Assembly (NCBI RefSeq): GCF_964355755.1
Contig: NC_092670.1
Span: 32,227,795 to 32,291,794, forward strand
DNA length: 64,000 nucleotides
Source: Antedon mediterranea
Lineage: Eukaryota > Echinodermata > Crinoidea > Comatulida > Antedonidae
Reading direction: 5' to 3'
The notes below the pieces were generated by a model that did no database searches, was not told the DNA's origin, and saw only the letters and a list, made by a program, of their open reading frames with translations. This document shows positions 11,028 through 35,600 of this stretch, in pieces (position 1 is the first letter of the stretch; every line of letters starts with the position of its first letter). Made by a program: the position numbers and the translations under genes.

Positions 11028-13726
11028 TTAAAGATGCACCATTATTATGTGTGCCGCTGTTCAAAAAGCGTTTTCCGAAAAAATTATTATTATTAATAAT
11101 TATTATTATTCTTAATTTAATATAATAAATAAGAAACAAAAGTTATATTTTATTTGCTTCATGTTGCCAAACATACTTTTTAAAAACTTAAAAAACAATA
11201 TTTCAACAAATTAACAATGATCTGATAGTAGCCTACAAATAAATCATCAATAATGACTTAAACAGTCAGTGTATACCTTGATCAATGGTTAGGCCTAGGC
11301 TAGAAAAATCGCTAACTACACTGCTGGTGGACGTGTGTGTACGTGCCGCGTCAAGCAATCAAGTGGATTATAAATTCTGACGTAACATGCAGCCTGATTA
11401 CCCTTCAGTTGAACTGCCTACACATTTCTGTCTCAAAAACCGTATAAATCAACCAACTATGTATATTTTAGTACATATTATCAAAATAAACTATATAAAT
11501 ATTCTAAAGAGAAGAAAAATTTAAAATAATAAAACGTACTTACATGTTTTATGAAGAATTTATTTTAAAATATAGTACAAACGGAAGCTGAACCGGCGAA
11601 TAGTTCTTACAAATTGTACAAATCGCGTTTATAAGAACATTATACGCATGCGTTTTCATGACGCAATAACCTTTATATTCCAAATAAGGTTCGATATTAA
11701 GTACATTTGATTGGCTACTGAACAAGAGCGCTGTCGTAAGTCGTATACTAATACCGTACTATACTGTATTATTAAAACATTTATGTAATCAGATATCATG
11801 AATGGAAACAGAACACAATAATTATACTTTCTTGTATTCAAACTCAATGATTTTATGCCCAAATAGTCAGACGATTTGCATCCAAAAGTGTTTATAACCT
11901 AATACTAGGCCTACGGACTTTTTTTTTTCTGAATAAAACTTTTATCGGTTTTCAAGACGGCAGCATGCAGTATTATTTTTATTAATTGTTTGCATATAAA
12001 AATTAATGCCTGTGATATTCAATTCAAAACCTACTCCGCTGTTATCCCCTTTTATTCATTCTAATATTGTTATTGATGGTATAGTACCAGGTGGATTTAA
12101 CCAGGATGAATTAGTGGATCATACATTTCAGATTATATTAGTTAGGGCAATACGAATTAAGCCATATTTTTAAATCATCATGGAAAAAATCTTATCTTTT
12201 ATTTTAGCCGCCAAAAACAAATAGGCCTAACATACATAACAAAAAAAACATTTTTAAAAACCCCGTTATACCCCATCAACCAATCCGGGAAATTACACAA
12301 CAAAATGAATATACCATCAAATCTATTTGCAAAATAAGAAATAAATTAAATAAATATAAAAAAAAACCATAAATAAGTTTATATAATAGTACGTAGCCTA
12401 TTATTTACAGTAAAGGGGCTAATTAATTTCGATATCTTGTCCAAAATAATTAGGGCTACACTTGATATACATATAACAACATAGGCCTATTCACAGTTTA
12501 AGCCGTTCATAGAGGTATAAAACTAGTCTAGTTTGTCTCAGTATTATTAAAACTTCAACTTATTCAATTTATGTAATAGTGAGTTTTTTAGATTATTATG
12601 TTTAAGACATCGATATTCTTGAAATTCACTAATTCGTGCCTAATGGCATTTTTATATATATTATAAGTTTGTATTCACAGTCCGTTGTTTTAGAATATAA
12701 AATATATTATTATAAAACCTGGGCTGCTAGTATTTCTTTTATTTCGTGGTGAAAAATGAATTTTCTTTGACAACACATAAATAAAATCTTCTTGTTAAAT
12801 TGTGTCTCCACCATTCGGCTGATGCTTTCAATCTAAGAAGCTAAACCAAATTTTAAATTCTAGTGAAATATATTGTTGTATTTAATCGCTATACAGGCTA
12901 ATAATGATGAAATGATCAAATACCAAATAAAATGATGGTGGTTCGGAGATGGTTGGTGTACAAAGGCCTATTGCACTAGTATAGTAAAAGATAGCGGAAA
13001 CTTAGTCTTTGGTTGTTGCATATAATTATAATAGAGCAGAAATTGGTGGCGTATTGTTATGTTAGCCAGTTAGCCTCGAAGTACAGGCGTTAATTCAATC
13101 GTGTGTGATTGTTGTTTTTCTCATGTCACACGACGGAGCCAGTTTTTAGCTTAAAAACGTGCAAAACATTAAATCAAAATCTCTGATTCTGTAGATTATA
13201 CTGGAAAATAGTAAGCAGTAATTTCATTATGCATTGTAATTACTCGTTGATATTAGCAATAAATATTAATTACTGCAATGTCTAGTTATGTTAGGCCGCC
13301 AGGCTAGGCCAGACCAAGACAAGAAGGGTAAGGCCTAGCTAGGCCTAGAGGCCTAGCCTAGACTGCTTATTAATATTTTTTATAATTATTATTATTGGGT
13401 TGTTGTTGGCCGGGACTGTTTAAATGCCTGGAAATTGAGGAATCGATGACATGTACAGTCTGAGTAGTACTAACTAGGCTAGGCCTCTTAGTAGGCCTAA
13501 ACTAAAGTCTACTAGCCTAGCTAGGCTAGTAGGCCTAAACTAAAGTCTATCACAATTCAGTATTTATTTTAATTCAATACTAATTTAATTATTAGGCTAT
13601 TCTAAATAATTATCAATTTTAAATAAATAAAATCATGATGGAGTAAAGTTTTATTTCAATTTGAATTCAATTATAAATACCTAGCTAGGTATTGTATTTC
13701 TTCAGTTCAGGCTGAATGGCACCAAA
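11028..13726. other. Intergenic region upstream of methylmalonyl-CoA mutase
   Basis: AT-rich sequence without recognisable exons. The last 450 bp before the mutase start are dense in AGGCCTAG-type words, with a 36-bp tandem duplication (GTAGGCCTAAACTAAAGTCT at about 13491 and 13531). No TATA box seen. The mutase promoter and 5' UTR must lie here. Confidence 0.5.
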
Positions 13727-24473
<10,747 letters not shown>

Positions 24474-25968
24474 TAAATATAAGATTAAAATTATATATTT
24501 ATATTTCGAATATTAAAAATAATTTCAAATGGGTATTACTTCTTCTGTAAGGGATATTATACAAAGTAATAAATGTTTATAAGTGTAATGGTACAAATAA
24601 TGGCATTAGGTGAATGATGAAAGGTTATATTTCAACAATTATTTTTTTTCATAGTTCAATAGTGTGTACTATTGCACGCCATGTGACCCACAATTGTCCA
24701 ATCAAATGACAGGAATTTGTTTTTTTTTATAATATTTATTATGGAATACCATTATGATAACCTACTACAGTGCACATGCATAGGCCTACAGATACTGTAA
24801 TTTGTTCTAGTACAGCTAGGCCTGTATTGGTTCTTCATATTTTTTCGTTTTGTTAAAATAAGTTTCTCAATAAAATATACCTTTGTTAAAGACTAACTAA
24901 ACAAACTATTTAAAATTCCTGAATAATATGTATAAGGGAAGCTTACTGCCTAATTTAAATGTTCAATTTTGCGCATGTGTTAAGTAGTACTTTACGTAAC
25001 TAAGTTATTTGATTTCCATAAGTCAGTTCCAAATCTTGTTCACAATTTTTTAGGCAAACTGTGCTTAGAGTCAGGGATGGGAAATTTCAAAGGTACATAT
25101 AACAATAAGTTGGTATCATTAGAAATAATAAACTAACTTATCACATTATTTGAGTGTTTCTGTTTTTGTCAATTGCATCTGTTTCCCTCAGTCGCCGTTT
25201 ATATTGAACTACACAAACATCTTTACTATTTGATATGCTAATTTTATACATTCTAAAGCAGGAATGGCAGCATTATAGGTAATGTTACAATGTAGTGGAT
25301 TAGAAATGATTTCATTTATGGGGATGTAAAGCAGAGCCGTACGCAGGATTTTATTTCGGACGTAAAAATGGTAAACAATAAAAATGAAATAAAATAAGTT
25401 ATTGTTTTAAGACATTCTATATCGACGGTTTTTGATTGAAAGAGTGAGTGAATTTAAAATCATCGTAATAACTATCCACTGCCGTAGAATATGGAATAGA
25501 TAGATATACAAATGTTGTGAACTAAGGTAAATAAACTCCGGACACCATTCATCCTGTTGGGGTTGTTCTTGTGAAATATTATAATACATTATATATTTAT
25601 TTCGACCCATTGTCATAATAAATAATTGGTTATTGACTAGTCCGATCCTACTTTTGACAGACTGCCAGTCTGTTTGATTAGTCGGACTATTTTTCACTAG
25701 ACAAATACAGTTTGTGGGAACTAGGTGTACGCACCCCGACCTCACTGAATGATCGACTATCATTTCTTATCAATAATAATGAGCAACAAAACTAGAGTAG
25801 ATCATTTTTTTTAAATAAAATGTTAACCTTTTGCAATTTGGGATGTTGACATGATAGTCCATCCCGCTTCATAGAATTAACCTCATGAATATTCATATTA
25901 GCAGTTTTCATATTCACTATTAAACTCAGAATTCAATACGTGACACGTGCAACAGCAGCACAGTCGTT
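24474..25968. other. Intergenic region, mutase 3' UTR to HNMT-like start
   Basis: The mutase 3' UTR and poly(A) signal occupy the first 100 bp. The rest shows no exon, RNA gene or known repeat. An imperfect palindrome (GACTAGTCCGATCC / GATTAGTCGGACTA) lies at about 25636-25691. Confidence 0.55.
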
Positions 25969-27841
25969 ATGGCATCTTCGAAAGCTCTATCTACCGATCC
26001 TGATTACTACGTGAAAGCATTCGAAGAACGAACAAAACGTCAACAACGAAAGAATGCACTAGTTGATTGGACAAACCAACTGGTAGAAAACCAACTTATT
26101 GGAGCTGTAACGATTGGTAAACGGCCATTAAAAGTACTTGGTGTTGGTAGCGGTTCGGGTAAGTTTATTCCCAAGGTCAGTCAGCCTTCACACAATAAAA
26201 GGACCCTGGATGAACTGTGAAATGTTATAACCAAAGAAAGTTGTTCATTTATCAATGGTCGGATATTGAAAGGCGGGTATAAAATAATACAGTAGGACTA
26301 TTTTATTAATCGCAAACTTAATATGAATGATACCAGCTTTTTTAGTGAACATGTTCTTTTTAAAATCTGGTAGGCCTCCCGGGTAGGCCTACTAGAGATT
26401 ACAATTGCATTACATTCAGTAAAAACGACAGTCAAGGAAATCCGGTGCCAAATGTTATATATTATAGCCTACCCATAGATAGACCTGGCTCAACGTAACC
26501 TCTAAATAAACTGAGCCTCCCTAGCTATACAAACATATGGGATATATTAATTATTTTTTGAGTGAGTATCAATTTTATCTGTGAACTTTACCTCTAAGGG
26601 ATATGCAATACACTTGCTTTATCTGCTTTCAGATGTTTTTAATATTTGTCAGTTATCAATTTTTCAGTTATTTTTTAATTTGTTAAATAATATTTTTAAT
26701 AATTTTTTTTCCTCATTATTTTTTTTATAAAATATTATTAATTACAACTGCCACTATAGTATTGTACTATACTAGGCAGTCTTCTAAAGTTATATAAGAT
26801 ACACCTATTTAATGTTGTTTTCTTTTTCCACAAGGTGAGGTTGAACTTGGCAACCTCTCGAAACTGCTAGAGGTTTTTCCATCGATAGAGGTTACTGTTT
26901 TAGAACCTTCCAAACAGTACACAGACATCTACAAGGAATCCCTAGAGAAGAGTAATCTGAAAGGGCTAACATATCAGTGGCGACAGCAAACGTTGGATGA
27001 ATATCGTGCTGATGTTGGAGCGAGTATCAAATATGATATAATCTTGTCTGTTAGCTCGCTGTACTACGTTGATGATCTTAAAGAGTCTTTAAAGTATCTA
27101 TATGAAATACTAGAGCACGGTGGGAAATATGTCGTCATTGTAGTAACCGGTTAGTAATTATAATTACCTAAAGAATTGGCGTATTAATTACTATTAAACG
27201 TATGTAAACATGTATTATTGCCAGTGTAACAAATATGGTAATGTTTATAAATGTAAACATCACAGACACAGAATAAATTCTAAACCGCCCGGTGATATAC
27301 TGAAATTTGAAATGATAAAGATGAGGAAATCTGTGAGAATGAGAAAATGTCGCCCAAATCGAGATTGGAACCCGGAACCTTTATACTTGATATGCAGATG
27401 TCCTAACCATTATACCACTTGGGTTTTGTTTAATCTCGATTGGATACCGACTCTTTAAATATATATTTGGTCTTTTTTACAGAAACAACAGGGTGCTATC
27501 GATTGTGGAAGAATTTCCCTTCTCTGTATCAAAGTGTTTCTTTTAATCAAATATCATCACGAGAAGTAATTAATGGCTTAAAAGCTCTTAATATTGATTA
27601 TGAATTAGAGAGAACCAGAAACGACATTGATGTTACTCAATGTTTCAACCAAGAATCTACAGAAGGAAAATATATGATAGATTTCTTGAGTCACGTGGTC
27701 AATCTACGCGAGAGTGTAGACGAATCAACCTATTCGGAATTCGTTGATTTTCTTAAAAACATAAGTGCTCCACAGGAAGGATATGGAAGTAAACTGTGGT
27801 TAGAATGTGGATGGGAAGCAACATTTGTTAAAAAGCAATAA
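25969..27841 (+). CDS. Histamine N-methyltransferase-like SAM-dependent methyltransferase, complete
   Basis: Cytosolic class I methyltransferase most like HNMT, which moves a methyl group from SAM to the imidazole nitrogen of histamine. Exons 25969-26158, 26835-27149 and 27483-27841 join in phase 1 at both GT-AG introns to give 287 aa plus TAA (human HNMT 292). The N-terminus MASSKALSTDPDYYVKAFEE resembles HNMT; SAM motif I is KVLGVGSGSGEVELG around residues 55-69, with the conserved acidic end of strand 2 in VTVLEPSKQY. The segment SVSSLYYVDD matches the HNMT stretch around its substrate pocket, and GCYRLWKNFP, FNQISSREVINGLKALNIDYE and the C-terminal WEATFVKK follow the same order. Poly(A) signal AATAAA at 27909-27914. 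Several invertebrate lineages carry expanded HNMT-like genes with untested substrates, so histamine as substrate is inference. Confidence 0.85.
27330..27432 (-). mobile_element. tRNA-derived SINE head, family S3
   Basis: The complement reads CCCAAGTGGTATAATGGTTA (box A-like) and CCGGGTTCCAATCTCG (box B-like), with CCCAAGT / ATTTGGG ends that can pair. The T-arm does not fold, so it is not a working tRNA gene. In intron 2 of the HNMT-like gene. Confidence 0.6.
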
Positions 27842-29630
27842 ACACAAAAAATGTGTTTTATTTCTTACGACATAATGGTTATTATATCGTTTTGTGTTTT
27901 GCTTTGCAAATAAAAGTAAAGTTTGTTTTACATGTTCCTAAAAAGGGGGGACGGCCTACAGTTTACAAATCGTATATTTTAAATTAAAGTAATCGTTTTT
28001 TTAGTATCCTGTATCATTGTGAAAGATATGTTTCTGTTAATTGCATTTGTTGCCATCAATCTAAATATCACATAGGCCTACTGATGCAAATTACACGTCA
28101 ATTTATTCTATCATTGCTCATTTCCTCCAATTTCAATGCGTTTAACAATATTTCTGAAAAATATTCTTTTAGACCAGTAATTCAAATTACTAAAAGATGA
28201 GCTCTCGCTTCACTCGCTCACCCTCTAGCCCTCTAGTAAGTGTAGACGATGGACCTCGGAATGTTGAATAACGTCTCGGTTATAAACCTCACAGGACATT
28301 CTGGTCTTTGAAAGTTTTTGCCAATTTTCGGATGTCGGTTACCGCATGTAATTATTGAAATGCGTGCTATTCGTAAAAATAGACCTAATCTGTTTATCGG
28401 TGTCTTAGACTTAGATGATGAATATAACATGTTAAAGTACCGTGTTTATTCGAATGAAAGTTAGGTCGGGGGAGGCGCATATTCGATCGAGGAAGAGGCG
28501 TTTAATTTGGTATTTGTAATTATGGTAACATTTCAGAATAAAATAAATTCCCTTAGATATGAACAAATACAATACCGTAATTGATATACAGTACGGTAAT
28601 CCAGAAGTAATTAGTAAACAAAATCATTATAATTTATTAAAGTGTAGATATAGAACTCAATAGATTACTACAAATAGAATGGTGAATTGTGTTACAATAC
28701 AATATAGTGTGTATATGTGGCGGGTGTTTATTAGAAGGTGCGGGTTGAATATCCCAAATTCCCGGGTCTAAAAACGGCGGTACACGGATAGTACTCAACC
28801 CGTTACAAACCTGCCAGCTCAACAACTCGGCTACCTATCGGGCTTTAACCTGAAAATATCTGGCTATCAATCATCAGTTCTTTCGATGTAGGCCTAATGC
28901 AATTTTTACCCGATTTTATATACAGATTTTACAATTTCCCCGAAATTCCGATAATTTATGACTTAGTAAGTTGTAGATAAGTAGACTTGTGCCACGTGTA
29001 GCAGCAATGCTAATATCAACTGTATCCATTTATTAACTCGCCTATCACTCTAAACCCCTTGAGAGAAATGGACTCGCCTCACGCGCATATCTCCATTACA
29101 CTACAGTATCGCTGGTATGGTCATAATTATAAGTTGTAGACAAATAGACTTGTGTCACATGTAGATATTGTGTTGTGTGGTAAAATGCTAATCAACGATA
29201 TCAATGAACTCGCCTTACTCATAAACATAATCGAAAGAAGAGTAAACCAGAAACCCCTGTGAGAGAAATGGACTCGTCTCACGCGTATATCGTTTTGTCT
29301 AAACATTATCTTATTACATTTTAAAAGAACTTAAAATAATTCATTTTCGGTAAAATACATCTGAATAGTGACTTTAAAGAGACCACATTTATTTTCTAGA
29401 CCAAAAATTGTGATGTAAAATGTTTTTATAGCAAAAACATGCTACACAGCCACATCAGTTTCTTCGTGGAAAACGCGCGCGTAGTTCCAGTGTCTGTGTA
29501 TTTATGCGGCGGTTGCGTTCGATTGGAGTTAAATAGTTTCGATTATAAATACGCGTAATTTAAAAACATTTAAAACAAGGAAATAATGGCAAATGTGATG
29601 TGACCATTGTGCAGGCATATTTAACTTTGT
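27842..29630. other. Intergenic region, HNMT-like to channel gene
   Basis: HNMT-like 3' UTR at the left, then no recognisable exon. Two diverged direct repeats occur at about 28968-29096 and 29130-29293 (shared TAAGTTGTAGA, AGACTTGTG, GAGAGAAATGGACTCG). A possible minus-strand tRNA-like SINE head lies near 28735-28850 (AGGTAGCCGAGTTGTTGAG on the complement). The segment at 29460-29560 is GC-rich (CGCGCGCG) and may be the channel promoter. Confidence 0.5.
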
Positions 29631-32600
29631 ATGCATGTGAAAGTAAGACCACTTGACAAAGAAAAAATCGAAATGAAGTCAACAGTAGAAGAAATTCATA
29701 AAGATTTACCAGGTTAGAATAATTAGTATTTAGCCTACTTAAAACAAGATAGGCTTAGGCCCACCGTACTCTATCCTAGAGCCTACATAGGCCTAGACCT
29801 ATTAATTTATAAGCCTACAGTAGGCCTATTATCAAGTTATGAAACTCATAAATATCTAGGATCGACCAGGTTGGCTAGGTCTGCCTAGCCTAGCCACTAG
29901 GCCTAGAATATTTTTTCTTTCTCATATAAAAATCACAAGGAAAATTAAACAGCAAAAGTTTTTCCATATTTCAAAGGTGTAGGCGTCGCCGTTGAAATGC
30001 ATGGTGATGGTAACGATGATAAACCATCTTCCACTTCACCGCCTCAAACTCGGTCTTTTTTCCATCAACTGCACAACAAGTCGTTTTTCCACGCGTCGAA
30101 CAGCAAATTCGTCAAGAAAATTTATCGCAGCGAAAACGCGCTTAAGAATGAGCAAAGAAGGCAGCGAGAAGCTCAAACATTCACCATTCATCCGTTTAGT
30201 GATTTTAGGTAATACATTTGAGTATTCACAGAGATATAGGCCAACTGAGTCTACATACATTTTCTAACACTAAACTTATGACGTCAAGTTCTGACCATTT
30301 GGACAAGACGATTCTCTCTCTGAATGTAATTTCTTCTATCGTTTGATTTATGTAAAATTACTGGTAATCATTATAGTTCTTTAAAAATCAAGTTTCTTTA
30401 ATAGACTGTCTTGTCCTTTTCTTTTTTTCCAGGAACATTAAAGATATCTTATTTAAAGAAACACTTTTAGTTTTTGTTTTTTTAATTATTTGTCAAAAGT
30501 AGAAATAAATCCAATATCAACAACTTGAAACTATCAATGTGTGTTTACTTTTGCAGATGGTACTGGGATATTTTAATGGTATTTCTGATGTTCATGACTT
30601 TGATTCTTCTTCCTGTAAACATAGCGTTTTTCAGTGATGAAATTAGGCGGGAATGGGTGACGATTAACTGTATCGCAGACGGCCTTTTCATGATTGATAT
30701 TGTACTTAATTTTTGTACCGGAATTGCCAGACAACATGGAGAAGTAAGTTATTGGAATGGGTGGTTCTCTATAGTAATTGAAATTAGAAGTCTCAGAGCA
30801 ATGGTGTGGCGTAATGGTACGAAGGGAGCTGAGGATGCGGCATCGGGAGAGCTGTCTGTACCAATGCTGATCATAGGATGATACGTAAAGCCGTTGGTCG
30901 CGGAAACATACACTGTTCATGTGCATGATAAAGACATTGGTACATTCTAAAAAAGAATACACACATCATCACCATAGTCCACCTTATTCTCAGATGGTAT
31001 ACATGTATAATAAACAGCAGCCGTAGGTTCTTGTCTGCTGACAAACCTTTCTCCCACATGATTAACCATGTGGGAGAAAGGTTTTACTCTTTATAACAAT
31101 ACATTGCCTCTTTTTCAAAAGCATTACGTGAAACTAAGGAATCCGATTAATTAACAACATTACAATCATCCCCATCACTTTCATAGTTTCATAATTCAAT
31201 CTTAAAATAAATAGCAATTTTAAAAATAAAACAAGCAATATCCTTTAAGATCTGTCTACGCTATAAAACTAGGTTGACAAACAAATGTGGTGTGCCAAAG
31301 TATGGTAGTGATTTGCCCAAATATATGATATCATCATGTCCATTATATGGGCATATCACTTTTTTGTCACATAAAGTTTGATAATGTAGACAGAGCGTAT
31401 TTTTATTTTCAAAAAGGTAATTCTACAAAAACGTCGAATTGCTTGGTGTTATTTAAAAGGATGGTTTCCACTGGATTTTATCTCTTCTTTCCCGTTTGAC
31501 TATATTTATTTCACTCAAGAAAATTTCGGAGAAGAAGGGGCGATATCGGATGAGATGCTACTAAAACTTCGTATATTAAGGTAATATTGAGAGGTTTGGT
31601 ATCACGATTTTTGATGTTGTCATCGTTTTCGACCATTTTGAGCATTTCGAAAATATCAAAATGCACAGTATTCTTGCCGGGCGTTCTTCATAACCGAATT
31701 AAGTGTAAATTCAGCATGGGGAATATAGCAGTATTGAAAAGGACCTAGACACGATGATCAAAACTGTGGATACGAGCTATATTGCTATTAACATTAGTTT
31801 GGTAGTAGACCAGATTATGTGTCAAAACAGCATGAAGATATCGCGTCCTTTTCATAAAAGAAAAAACCGTTCTCACTTTTTTAGAAAAGTGCTCTTTGAA
31901 AAATCTTGAAGTGAAATTATTTTTCTTTTTCAAAATAGATTAATAAAAGTGTTAAGTTTACTTCGTCTGCTGCGGTTGTCTCGTCTTATGAGATATGCAC
32001 AACGATTGGAGGAGGCAAGTTTCACGTTGACTTCTTTTTAGGTGTATAACCTAGTATACTCAAACGCATCAGAGTTTTTATGTTGTTTTATCCTATTTTG
32101 TTTTATAGTTGCTAAATATTGACGGAGCGATTATCAGTATAGTCAACCTGGTTATTTTTGCGCTAGTCGTGACGCACTGGAACTGTTGCCTTCAATTCCT
32201 TGTTCCATTCTTCATGGACTTCCCTGTAGACTCATGGGTTTCTATTAACAATCTGCAGGTAGGTTATGACACATGATAGGTGTATTTTGAGTAGTTTTGC
32301 AAAGTTTTGTTTGTAAATACAAACTCCGAGTTTGCCACTGTTGGTGAAGATTGAGTTGCTGGAGGCAGTGTCCATCTGAGGATCACACTTACTACAGTAG
32401 GTCGAATTCATGTGGTTCTCAGAGACAGTCTAAGCACCTGTTAATTCGTACCGTACCCGTAGCGCCAAGCAGCGTTATTATGCTCTTTCCACATCCACTT
32501 GAACAAAATAGCCTAATCTAATTGACATGTTTTCCCCTCTAGAATGCTTCAAAATGGGAACAGTACTCTTGGTCGTTTTTTAAATCTATATGCCACATGC

Positions 32601-35600
32601 TGGGCCTTGGCTTTGGCAGGTATCCGCCTGCCAACATCACAGAGATGTGGTTAACGGTCATAAGTGTGTGCTTTGGAGCCACATTCTACGCATTATTCAT
32701 CGGTCATATGTCTACCTTATTGTTATCTATTGACGCATCCGCAAGACTGTACAACGAAAGGGTAATGTTGGAGTTTCTTTGTGTTTTACGGTAGATTCCA
32801 CCTTTAAACATATGTAGTTAAAGAAAGATTTATAGACAGAATGAAGTCTAGAAATCCAAAAAACTGGCAGTGCATCAGAACAAAATTAAGCATGATTCTG
32901 CTGAGATAATATTTGAAGCTATGGCTCGACTTACACATATTGTAGGCCTAAACATTGACGAAATGGGAGCTACTGGGTTGCGCAGATGCAACCAAATGTA
33001 ATCACGAAACTCATGTGGACGTCGGACTCTCCTCGCAAGTGAGACTTTATAAATCGTCTGAAAACCACTCCTAGTGCTTTTGGAATGAGAGAACACATTC
33101 AATTCACCAGGGAAAAAAAGTAGTGAGCCCTCTATCGGCAGCGAATCGTTTTTGCACACGAGACAGCGTGAACAATTACCCGGAAGCAACTTTGTTTTTA
33201 AAAATAAATATTAAGTTTTTGCAAACTGGCCAATTGGAACTTTTGGTTTTATTTACTAATGAATAATTCATGAAAACCTTTGACACAGCATCTACGAACC
33301 ACGTGATATTGTTTTTTTTATCGACAAAGCCATTATATCTGTGTCAAACAAGGGTGAATTACACCGATGTTTTTTAAACAATTTTAGGGTATTCGAATGT
33401 TAAAATTTCGTCTAACTTGTTGAGGCTGTAATAAAACAATCTAATTTTTTGAGAAGGTGGGTTTTATATTTTCTGGATATTTAATTTTTCAATAGTAGTT
33501 AATAAAAAAATCTCGTTGGTGTTATTTTTTATTTTTTTTTAATGGCTGCTTAAACATGTGCCTTTTTGGTTATTTTACTGCTGAAAATGGAACACATGGT
33601 TGTAGCTAATATCATTTTTTTACACCATAAGATTAAAAATGTTGCTTTTTAAAATAATAAGAACATTATATAATATATAGGAAAGTTGTTTTTAATCATA
33701 AAACTTTACAAAGCCTCTTTTATTTTATTTAAAAATCAATATAGTCTAGGCCTAGTTTACAGGTAAGAGAGCTAGGCTTTAGCCTGTTATTATAGTGGAG
33801 TAGTGCGTGTATTGTTGGCGCGTGTTCATTGTCAGGCGCGCGTATTTATAGGCCTAGGCCTAAGGAAATAAAAATAAATGATTACAAATATAACTAAATA
33901 ATGATTATTATTAATTTAATGTTTTTTTTTTTACAGATCACAGAGGGATGTTCTTATTAAGCTGTCTGCATACTTCAATACAATAGAAATAGCATTAATC
34001 AACAACAATTTCTCATTAATTTACCGGCATATGTGAAACAACACATACAGTAATTTTATGGATATCTACAGATTTTTATTGCCAAAGGACATTTAATTTT
34101 TAAAAACTTGATATTTTCTTAATTTACTTATTTAAAGGTTCAAGCGGAGGTTGGTTGTTGTGCGGTAATTCTTATAAAGTTTAAATGTGATTTCCAAATC
34201 GGCAATAAATAATCATTATAAATATAAATAGAAAAAGGCCTAGTACAAAAGATGTTAATTTGATGTACAAAACTTGTTGTCTAATTTGTGATAATATTAA
34301 AGGTTTTATGTTAAATGGTGTGTATTTCATTTATTGCTCCATTATTATAATAAAAAGAAGGGAATCGTGAAATTTCATTAATTATTTAGCCCCAAGAATG
34401 TATTGATTTTATAGTATTTTACAAATTTAAACAGTCCAGGCCTAGCTTGCAGACAGCCCCACCACCCACTTCTTAATAATTTTAAGAAAAATGAAAGTTC
34501 AACACTTTATTTCAAAATTTATAAGCCCTTTGTCCTCATATTTTAAGATTATGAATCAGCCACTTAACAAGAATAACAATCGAGGGGCCAATGATGAAGC
34601 GCATCTTTCCTCATTCTCTTCGCCGCGCCTAAGAAAACGATTATTCCAGCCCTGCCGCGTCTCCCCCTAGGCCTACGCGCACCGTGCTTTCGCTTAAAAC
34701 AGACCTATATTCAACTCCTTATAGAATTTGTTTGAAAAATAACACCAAGCTTATTTTTGGAAATCTTAGAAAATACATATAAGACTATATTATACCGTTT
34801 TCAGAATTTCATTTAAAAATTCCAAATTAATGTTAACTGTTAGTGCCACTTTGACCCTTTAAGTCAAAGGTCAATAGTACAAAGAATCTTTAAAGTATCT
34901 AATTTCATCTACATCTCATATGCTAACTGAGAAACTTCATGGATAGACAAACCTTTAATAGTGGACAAAATCATCAAATTTAAGATAGCACAACGTCTTG
35001 TAAGTACCCATAGTGTTATGAGTTATAAGTTTATATTTAGTAGTTTAGTTTGAAATAGTTTGTAGGATGATAATACTTTTACATGATATGAAATAGGCAA
35101 ATATTAATGTTACTGTATCTAGTATATAGGCTACTGTTTTACATTGCTACACAACCTTGAGTGCATAGCCTGCTGTAACAACCTTGAGTGCATAGCCTGC
35201 TGTAATAAGATATACCAAGGGAATCTTTGTTTTAGATCTGTGGTCAAGTATTTGTATGCTATCTATAGTACCACAGTATTCACATTTTATATGAAATTAT
35301 ATAATGCTTTGATTTAATAGTATAATTTGTAGTTTGATGTTACTATAGCTTACTACAGTAGATAATTATAGATAGTTTATTATAAACATTTGTAGTTACA
35401 CGTTTTTTATATCCTTTGTTTGTAGTCAATCGTGATACTTTATGGGATTTGGAATCTGATTATATTGAGGAACAGAATAAACTTAAATCACGCATTGAAA
35501 CCGTTGGCTTTATATTGTATGGTGTATTTTGAAGTTTGTTTAAATATTGGAGCCAACATCATTGAAAGACGATACAATTTTGAACTTATCCAACTTATCG

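Noticed and set aside
12006-12173. 55-codon plus-strand frame starting MPVIFNSKPTPLLSPFIHSN
   Set aside because: Composition is protein-like, but there is no recognisable family, splice context or repeat evidence; could be chance.
25407-25763. 118-codon minus-strand frame between the mutase and the HNMT-like gene
   Set aside because: No domain pattern, odd composition, and an imperfect palindrome inside; probably chance.
27338-27425. tRNA-Glu/Asp-like gene on the minus strand
   Set aside because: T-stem does not pair and the anticodon arm is poor; interpreted as a SINE head or decayed tRNA copy.
28968-29293. Diverged direct repeats upstream of the channel gene as a mobile element
   Set aside because: No terminal repeats or target duplication; probably an old local duplication.
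30744-31060. Coding continuation after channel exon 3 (frame open to 30881)
   Set aside because: A consensus GTAAGT donor ends the exon at 30743 and HCN homology stops there; the rest is intron read-through.
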